A stretch of 37,839 bases of DNA from Planctomycetota bacterium. GTDB taxonomy: Bacteria; Planctomycetota; Uabimicrobiia; Uabimicrobiales; Uabimicrobiaceae. The stretch spans positions 1 to 37,839 of the forward strand of contig JAJDCR010000060.1 in assembly GCA_029260735.1 (NCBI GenBank). Reading direction: 5' to 3'. Below the pieces are notes generated by a model. That model searched no databases and was not told the DNA's origin. It saw only the letters and a program-made list of their open reading frames with translations. Of the stretch, positions 32,841-37,839 are shown piece by piece. A program made the position numbers and the translations under genes. The stretch's first letter is position 1. Each line of letters opens with the position of its first letter.

Positions 32841-34052
32841 ATGCAAAAAAAAATAGGCATTTTATATATTGAAACAGGACAACTAGGAGGAGGCTCCTTT
32901 GAAAGTCTCCTTCAAATAGTTAGCAACTTAGACCGAAAACGCTTTAGTCCGGTCGTTGTTTTTTTTACAGAGAATCGAATTGAGCAAAGCTTAACCGACT
33001 TAGGAATTCCTCACTATTTGTTGTACGACACATTGTTGACAAAAGATCCTAATAAGTATTTGCTAACAATTTTAGGAAGAATTACATCTTTTATTTTTAC
33101 TTTTTTGCCTCGCTTGTCTGTTCTCTGCGAAAAAATAGTCCACTACCGCACTTTACGTAACTTGGATCTTATTGTAAAAAAACACGATATCCAAATTCTT
33201 CATCTAAATAATCAAATTACTCGGCATTTCTTTGGGACAATCACAGCACGTCGTAATAAAATTCCTTGTATTAGTCACTTAAGATCCCCCAATGTTGGTC
33301 GCTTCAACTCTGTAAAGGCGGACTATGCTAATAAAACAGTCTACCAATATTTGGCTATTCTTGGAGATACCGTTGATGTTTGGAGAGAAAAAGGTGTTGA
33401 TCCCAGCAAAATGATAGTAATGTACAATTGCATTACTCCCTTCACTGCTGAAAAATTAGACCTGCATGAAAAGTATAAAATTCCCAAAAGTAAGAACTAT
33501 ATCATAGGCTGTATAGGTCGAATTATCCCAGAACGTGGATATGATTTTATGATCGAGTCTTTTGCTTTAATCAGCAAAGTTCTCCCTAATGCTATTTTAC
33601 TTATCATTGGATATGGAGAAAAAGAAGATCGAGATGAGTTGATTGAATTAGCAAAAAGCCTCGGAATTGAAGAATCTGTTCTTTTTTTTGGTTTTGAAAA
33701 CCAAGCCAAAGAGGTTGTTGCCTCCTTGGATGTATTAATTGTTTCCTACACCATCTGTCCTCTGGGGCGAATTCTCCTTGAATCATGGCAACTAAAAACC
33801 CCTGTTATTGCAACAGATATCTATCCCATTCGAAAAGTAATCCAAGATGGAGTAGATGCTCTTTTAGTGGAATATGGTAATACAAAACAAATGCAAGAAG
33901 TGGTTTACCGTTTAGCTACCGAAGATGGTTTGAGAGACACTTTGACCGACAACGCCTATATTAAATGCAATGCAAATTTTACGATGGCAAGATATATTGA
34001 AAATTTGCAAAACCTTTACGATGAAGCCTTAAAATCACACACACAACAATGA
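32841..34052 (+). CDS. Family 4 glycosyltransferase
   Basis: The 403-residue GT-B enzyme starts with IGILYIETGQLGGGSFESLL, matching the GT4 N-terminal acceptor fold. The C-terminal donor half shows IGCIGRIIPERGYDFMIESF, GFENQAKEVVASLDVLIV and PLGRILLESWQLKTPVIATD. The E-x7-E motif of GT4 enzymes is present only in modified form, because the first Glu is replaced within YTICPLGRILLES. The gene begins two bases after the SDR stop. It should use a nucleotide sugar at the cytoplasmic membrane face; a hydrophobic stretch near residues 73-90 (LTILGRITSFIFTFLPRL) may aid membrane contact. Confidence 0.87.
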   Translation: MQKKIGILYIETGQLGGGSFESLLQIVSNLDRKRFSPVVVFFTENRIEQSLTDLGIPHYLLYDTLLTKDPNKYLLTILGRITSFIFTFLPRLSVLCEKIVHYRTLRNLDLIVKKHDIQILHLNNQITRHFFGTITARRNKIPCISHLRSPNVGRFNSVKADYANKTVYQYLAILGDTVDVWREKGVDPSKMIVMYNCITPFTAEKLDLHEKYKIPKSKNYIIGCIGRIIPERGYDFMIESFALISKVLPNAILLIIGYGEKEDRDELIELAKSLGIEESVLFFGFENQAKEVVASLDVLIVSYTICPLGRILLESWQLKTPVIATDIYPIRKVIQDGVDALLVEYGNTKQMQEVVYRLATEDGLRDTLTDNAYIKCNANFTMARYIENLQNLYDEALKSHTQQ

Positions 34053-34058
34053 GACAAC

Positions 34059-34748
34059 ATGACCACCATTGCTATCCATCAGCCTAATTATATTCCTTGG
34101 GCTGGCTACTTTTATAAGATCAAACTTTGCGATATTTTCGTTTTTTTAGATGATGTCCAGTTCTCCAAAAATGGATTTATCAATCGCAACCGTATTAAAA
34201 CTCCTCAAGGAGCTTCTTGGCTAACAGTACCCGTACATCACAAAACAGAATACTCTATTCAAGAAACTCTCCTTGTAAACAACAACTGGAAAACTAAGCA
34301 TCTTAAGACTTTACGAGGAGCCTATTCTCGTTGTCCATATTTTGAAGAGATCTTTGATTTCTTTTCCGGTTTATTGACAGAAAGTACAGCCTTAAATATT
34401 GCTGACTTGAATATAGAAATTGTTATTGCTATTGCTCAAAAACTAGGTCTAGAATGCTCTTTTCAAAAATCTTCTGAGTTGAAAATTGAAGAGAAAAATG
34501 ACGATCGTCTTGTCCAGATAGTGACAAAGCTCGGAGGGGATATTTACCTTTCTGGCCACGGAGGAAGCAAATATCAGAGCATCGAAAAATTTGCTTCCTC
34601 TGGCATCGAGCTAAAATACTATGACTTTGCTTCTCCTCAATATACTCAAATCTGGGGAGAGTTTGTCTCTAAACTTACAATTATTGATATTCTGTTCAAC
34701 CATGGTTTTTCAGAAACCTTACTTCTACTTCAAACCAGTAAAAATTAA
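34059..34748 (+). CDS. WbqC-like family protein
   Basis: The 229-residue protein matches the WbqC family found in many O-antigen and capsule loci. It begins MTTIAIHQPNYIPWAGYFYK, then CDIFVFLDDVQFSKNGFINR, SWLTVPVHH and NNWKTKHLKTLRGAYSRCPY, and near the end YLSGHGGSKYQ. The biochemical role of the family is not firmly established; an amide- or acyl-transfer role has been suspected in such loci. A short fragment of a second WbqC lies at 28854-28955. The gene is six bases after one GT4 gene and 14 bases before another. Confidence 0.85.
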   Translation: MTTIAIHQPNYIPWAGYFYKIKLCDIFVFLDDVQFSKNGFINRNRIKTPQGASWLTVPVHHKTEYSIQETLLVNNNWKTKHLKTLRGAYSRCPYFEEIFDFFSGLLTESTALNIADLNIEIVIAIAQKLGLECSFQKSSELKIEEKNDDRLVQIVTKLGGDIYLSGHGGSKYQSIEKFASSGIELKYYDFASPQYTQIWGEFVSKLTIIDILFNHGFSETLLLLQTSKN

Positions 34749-34762
34749 GAGAGGCAAAGCTT

Positions 34763-35866
34763 ATGAAAATATGCTTTGTATGTTTAAATATATACCCTCT
34801 CTTTAACTCCGAAGTAAAATCTTTGGTGGGCGGAGCCGAGTGGCAACAAAAATATCTCGGAGAAGAGTTTCTTCGCCAAGGGCATTGTGTCAGCTATCTA
34901 GTGTTTGACCACAAGCAAGAAACTCTCGAAAAACGTGAGGGAATTCTGTTCCATAAAACATTTGCTCCCAAAGCCGGCTGGCCCGTTGTTCGTTTCTTCT
35001 ACCCTCGCTTATTTTCTTTGTGGCTGGCTCTCAAGAAAGCTAACGCCGAGGTATACTACTGTCGCTGTGCTGGCTGGCAAGTGGGAGTGGTTGCTTTTTT
35101 CTGTCGCCTCTATGGGCGTAAGTTTATCTATGCTGGAGCACATAACTCCAATTTTTTTCCCTTTTCTGATATCCCTTTAAATTTGCGCGACCGATATTTC
35201 TACCGCTACGGACTAAAACAGGCAAATTTGATTGTCTGCCAAACACCCATTCAAAAAAAACTCCTCGCTCAAAACTATGGATTGGAAGGGTATATACAAC
35301 CTAACGTTTGTCCTTCTTTCTTTCCATCAGAAGAAAGAAGCCCTCACATCATTCTTTGGGTTTCTCATCTTCACCCAGACAAAAGACCTCAATGGTTTTT
35401 AGAGCTAGCTAGGGCTTTGCCTCAATACTTTTGTGTTATGGCGGGAGGAGCCAAAGGAGGCCAAGAAAAGCTCTATCAGGAAATAGCGAAAGAAGCCCAG
35501 GATATCCCCAACTTAAATTTTCTCGGCCTCCAGCCCCAAGAAAAAATCGAAGAGCTTTTAGCCCAAAGTAAAGTTTTTGTCAACACTTCTCTCCAAGAAG
35601 GCTTTCCCAACACCTATTTACAAGCCTGGCGCAGAGGAGTCCCTGTCATAGCAACTTTTGATCCTGGCATTGATATGTCTTCACTTGGATTTGGTCGTTT
35701 GATCCAAGAAAAAAAAGAACTTCTCGAACAAGTTCAATCTGTTATGGAAGATGAGACTCTTTTTAATTCCTCTCAAATAAAGAAACATTTCCAAGAAATC
35801 TACTCTCCTCAAATAGCTGTTACCAAGATCGTTGATACCCTCGGAAAAGTAAGAAAAAAATCATGA
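34763..35866 (+). CDS. Family 4 glycosyltransferase
   Basis: The 367-residue GT-B protein has a clear GT4 donor domain: ILWVSHLHPDKRPQWFLELA, NLNFLGLQPQEKIEELLAQS, then VNTSLQEGFPNTYLQAWRRG and VPVIATFDPG. The E-x7 motif is read as EGFPNTYLQ, with Gln in place of the second Glu. The N-terminal half carries VGGAEWQQKYLGEEFLRQGH, typical of acceptor domains. The ATG follows GAGAGGCAAAGCTT. Its stop overlaps the next GT4 start as ATGA, so both are translated together. Confidence 0.88.
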   Translation: MKICFVCLNIYPLFNSEVKSLVGGAEWQQKYLGEEFLRQGHCVSYLVFDHKQETLEKREGILFHKTFAPKAGWPVVRFFYPRLFSLWLALKKANAEVYYCRCAGWQVGVVAFFCRLYGRKFIYAGAHNSNFFPFSDIPLNLRDRYFYRYGLKQANLIVCQTPIQKKLLAQNYGLEGYIQPNVCPSFFPSEERSPHIILWVSHLHPDKRPQWFLELARALPQYFCVMAGGAKGGQEKLYQEIAKEAQDIPNLNFLGLQPQEKIEELLAQSKVFVNTSLQEGFPNTYLQAWRRGVPVIATFDPGIDMSSLGFGRLIQEKKELLEQVQSVMEDETLFNSSQIKKHFQEIYSPQIAVTKIVDTLGKVRKKS

Positions 35867-36978
35867 AGCGCATCCATCTTCTTCTCGTTATCGATTCCTT
35901 GCGTAAAGGAGGAGCAGAAAAACAGTTCGTCCAACTCACCAACTCCTTAGATCGCAAAAAATTCAAAGTATCTGTTTGCCTAACGACAGACAAAGGAGTT
36001 CTTTTAGAGGACTTAGAAAAAAATAATCTCCATACTTTCCATTCCTTTACTAAAAAAAAGCCCCGCGATATTTTCTCCCTAGCCTTTCAATTAAAAAAAC
36101 TAATTACGGAGCTCAAGCCCGATATAGTTCACACTTGGCTTCCTTACTCCAACTTACTCCATGCCCTTGCTCTAGGCTCTCGATCTTACCGCACCATCAC
36201 GGGAGTGCGCGTCTCCCCCAAAATGTACCAAGGAAAGGGCTGGAAAAAACAACTTATAAAAAAATGGACCTTCGATTGGCCTAATCAAAAATCAAACCTC
36301 ATTCTAGCCAACTCCCGCAATGTTTTAAACGAACTCAAGGCCCAAAGCTACCTCTTAGAAAAACTTGCCTACGTTGGTAATGGCATCGACCAAAAAGAGC
36401 TCCAAAAAAGAGCTCAGGTAAAAAGCACCTGTCCTTGGGAAAAAAACAAAAGCGAACTTATCCTCCTAAGTGCTGGTCGCTTAGAAAAACAAAAAGGCTT
36501 CACTTATCTTCTAGAAGCTATGACCAAGCTACCCCATAAACTCTACCTAGTAGGGGAAGGCAGTCAACGCCCTCTCCTTGAAGCCCAAATCAAGCAAAAT
36601 AAACTGGAAAACCACGTCCACCTTCTAGGATTCCGAAGTGACTTAGCCTTTCTAATAGACCAAGCCGACATATTTATTCTCCCCTCCCTCTACGAAGGAA
36701 TGCCTAACGTCATCATGGAAGCGATGGTCTTAAAAAAAACCATCATCGCCACCGCTGTAGATGGAACAGAAGAGCTTATTGAAAACGATAAGGAAGGAAT
36801 TCTCGTCCCCCCAATGAACCCTGAAGCTCTTGCCCTAGCCATAAAAGAACTTGCTCAAGATTCTGAAAAGAGGAAAGAGCTCGGAGAAAAAGCGCAAGAA
36901 AAAATTGCCCGCTTTGATGTGAAGTTCATTTGCCAGGAATATGAGAGGGTTTATCAGGAAACTTTTGCAGTTAGATAG
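35863..36978 (+). CDS. Family 4 glycosyltransferase
   Basis: The 371-residue enzyme is a canonical GT4. LVIDSLRKGGAEKQFVQLTN lies at the N-terminus, and IVHTWLPYSNLLHALALG follows. The donor site has LLSAGRLEKQKGFTYLLEAM, VHLLGFRSDLAFLIDQADIF, then LPSLYEGMPNVIMEAMVLKK, with both Glu residues of the E-x7-E motif. The ATG overlaps the previous stop. It is the last gene of the ten-gene plus-strand operon and converges on the unrecognised minus-strand gene seven bases later. I see no strong terminator in the short gap. Confidence 0.92.
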   Translation: MKRIHLLLVIDSLRKGGAEKQFVQLTNSLDRKKFKVSVCLTTDKGVLLEDLEKNNLHTFHSFTKKKPRDIFSLAFQLKKLITELKPDIVHTWLPYSNLLHALALGSRSYRTITGVRVSPKMYQGKGWKKQLIKKWTFDWPNQKSNLILANSRNVLNELKAQSYLLEKLAYVGNGIDQKELQKRAQVKSTCPWEKNKSELILLSAGRLEKQKGFTYLLEAMTKLPHKLYLVGEGSQRPLLEAQIKQNKLENHVHLLGFRSDLAFLIDQADIFILPSLYEGMPNVIMEAMVLKKTIIATAVDGTEELIENDKEGILVPPMNPEALALAIKELAQDSEKRKELGEKAQEKIARFDVKFICQEYERVYQETFAVR

Positions 36979-36984
36979 CTTAGA

Positions 36985-37515
36985 TTAAACTATAGAGATG
37001 TGCGCTTTTGTCGTTTTTTGCAAAATAAACCCTCCTTTAATCCAGCCATTTTCCAGGGAGAGAGTTACTTCGGTCGAAGAGTGTATTTTGCTTTTTAGCT
37101 CAATCTCTATATTTAAGAGCGGCATTTGATAGCTCGCTTCTTTTGCTGTATTTTTAATTTCGCCCTTACTGCTAAAATTTGCCGATCTAAGAAAAGGAAA
37201 GTAAGACTCTTCTCCGCTCAAGGATAAACTGTGGCCATCTTGATCTAAAAGAATGTTTTTTTTTCCTTGGTAAAGGTCGATTCCCCACTTTTTGATTTTT
37301 GAGCAGTGGTAGACTTTGTCTTTTTGAAAATCGACATGAGCCTCTGCAAAAAGCTTACCTATAATCTTTTGTGAAGTTACTGCCATAAGTAGCTTCAATT
37401 TATTGACTCTTCCCAAAGAAGATTGAAGAAAGCCTTTCCCGTTGTGAATTTCTAAATGAAAGCTTCCTCTCCAATATCCATCTACTTTTTCGTAATACTC
37501 TCTATTTGGCTTCAT
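36985..37515 (-). CDS. Unrecognised 176-residue protein
   Basis: I do not recognise this protein. It has no signal peptide or membrane helix and appears rich in beta strands. It opens with EYYEKVDGYWRGSFHLEIHN and ends with a run of alternating hydrophobic residues (WIKGGFILQKTTKAHISIV). The pattern suggests a small barrel, perhaps calycin- or lipocalin-like, but this is only an impression. The ATG follows GAGGGACCT at good spacing, which supports a real gene. It is convergent with the last GT4 gene and is the only gene in the window with no apparent glycan motif, so it may lie outside the locus. Confidence 0.65.
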   Translation of the reverse strand: MKPNREYYEKVDGYWRGSFHLEIHNGKGFLQSSLGRVNKLKLLMAVTSQKIIGKLFAEAHVDFQKDKVYHCSKIKKWGIDLYQGKKNILLDQDGHSLSLSGEESYFPFLRSANFSSKGEIKNTAKEASYQMPLLNIEIELKSKIHSSTEVTLSLENGWIKGGFILQKTTKAHISIV

Positions 37516-37733
37516 AGGTCCCTCAAACTCTTTTGTTTTTTAGGCTTCCGATCAAATACACTACGAGAAGAAAAACTATTCCTCACTAATCGAAGTAAAA
37601 GATTCGGAGCTGAGCGAGAGCTTTTACTTATAAAATATTCTCCTAAAAGCAGCAAGTAACAACTCTAACTTTTGACATCCCACCCAATAAACAACATTGA
37701 TGCATGTGTAAAAAGTTTTCTGAGTTTTCTTTT
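37516..37733. other. Intergenic region at the right edge, no credible gene
   Basis: This stretch lies upstream of the minus-strand unknown gene and should hold its promoter, but I see no convincing pair of hexamers. A plus-strand frame ending at 37659 is open but overlaps the minus gene and resembles no family. Nothing else is recognisable before the hairpin cluster. Confidence 0.5.
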
Positions 37734-37817
37734 TGCCGCGAATGCGGCAGTGGCACGTAGCCAGGGAATTTATTCCCTGGTGTAAGAGAGTCCAAGAAGA
37801 AATGCCCTTTAGGGCAT
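37734..37817. repeat. Cluster of three perfect hairpins (repeat-like element)
   Basis: Three inverted repeats follow one another: TGCCGC/GCGGCA with a GAAT loop (37734-37749), CCAGGGAA/TTCCCTGG with a four-base loop (37761-37780) and ATGCCCT/AGGGCAT with a TT centre (37802-37817). The composition is more GC-rich than the surrounding DNA. It looks like a dispersed intergenic repeat, a terminator array or part of a structured RNA; the window ends 22 bases later. Confidence 0.6.
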
Positions 37818-37839
37818 CGGCAGTTAATCCCAGAGATAT

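Noticed and set aside
37456..37659. 67-codon plus-strand frame at the right edge
   Set aside because: It overlaps the 5' end of the well-formed minus-strand gene and resembles no known protein.
37628..37839. Minus-strand frame open to the window edge across the three hairpins
   Set aside because: The sequence is dominated by palindromes and its translation looks like a repeat read-through. No start codon or family match is visible inside the window.

Overview
The window is one large surface-glycan biosynthesis locus of about 38 kb. Nearly every recognisable gene makes, activates, modifies, transfers or exports an unusual sugar. The DNA is AT-rich by eye. Genes are tightly packed, Shine-Dalgarno sites are clear, promoters look sigma70-like, and GTG or TTG starts are frequent. 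This fits a Gram-negative-type bacterium with a complex capsule, O-antigen or glycosylated surface structure. No rRNA, tRNA, ribosomal protein or other taxonomic marker is present, so I do not name a genus.

Layout, in alternating transcription units: (1) 54-2651, minus: APS-kinase-like protein, membrane-anchored SGNH protein and methyltransferase. (2) 2954-8527, plus: SpsF-type cytidylyltransferase fused to a GSA-type aminotransferase, RmlD-like reductase, NeuB-type nonulosonate synthase, GT2 and methyltransferase; it ends at a strong bidirectional hairpin. (3) 8680-13879, minus: GNAT acetyltransferase, DUF4910/M28-like aminopeptidase, CMP-nonulosonate synthetase, APS kinase, ATP sulfurylase and a one-piece pyruvate-kinase-like protein. 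(4) 14065-17372, plus: sulfotransferase and a large GT-B-like protein. (5) 17425-26448, minus: the legionaminic-type precursor genes (LegB, LegC, LegG, PtmE and NeuD/PglD-like homologues), plus a PseB-like dehydratase, an aldo/keto reductase and an ABC exporter. (6) 26677-36978, plus: SGNH-Rossmann fusion, PIG-L deacetylase, asparagine-synthetase-like protein, second DegT aminotransferase, SDR, three GT4 enzymes and a WbqC-like protein. (7) 36985-37515, minus: an unrecognised protein, then a non-coding right edge with three perfect hairpins.

Taken together, units 2, 3 and 5 hold a near-complete route to a CMP-activated legionaminic-acid-like nonulosonate. Unit 3 also makes PAPS, and unit 4 holds a sulfotransferase that would use it, so the glycan is probably sulfated. 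Unit 6 looks like a tailoring and assembly module: deacetylation, amide formation, transamination and glycosyl transfer.

The most notable points are: a PseB gene whose only well-placed start is ATC behind a perfect Shine-Dalgarno; a 1.3-kb graveyard (27792-29142) of decayed AsnB, GNAT, WbqC and PIG-L genes around an intact PIG-L; a recurring PIG-L/AsnB linkage in which the intact AsnB homologue lacks the glutaminase cysteine; and a pyruvate-kinase-like gene translationally linked to ATP sulfurylase and APS kinase. All functions are read from motifs and context; no database search was possible.
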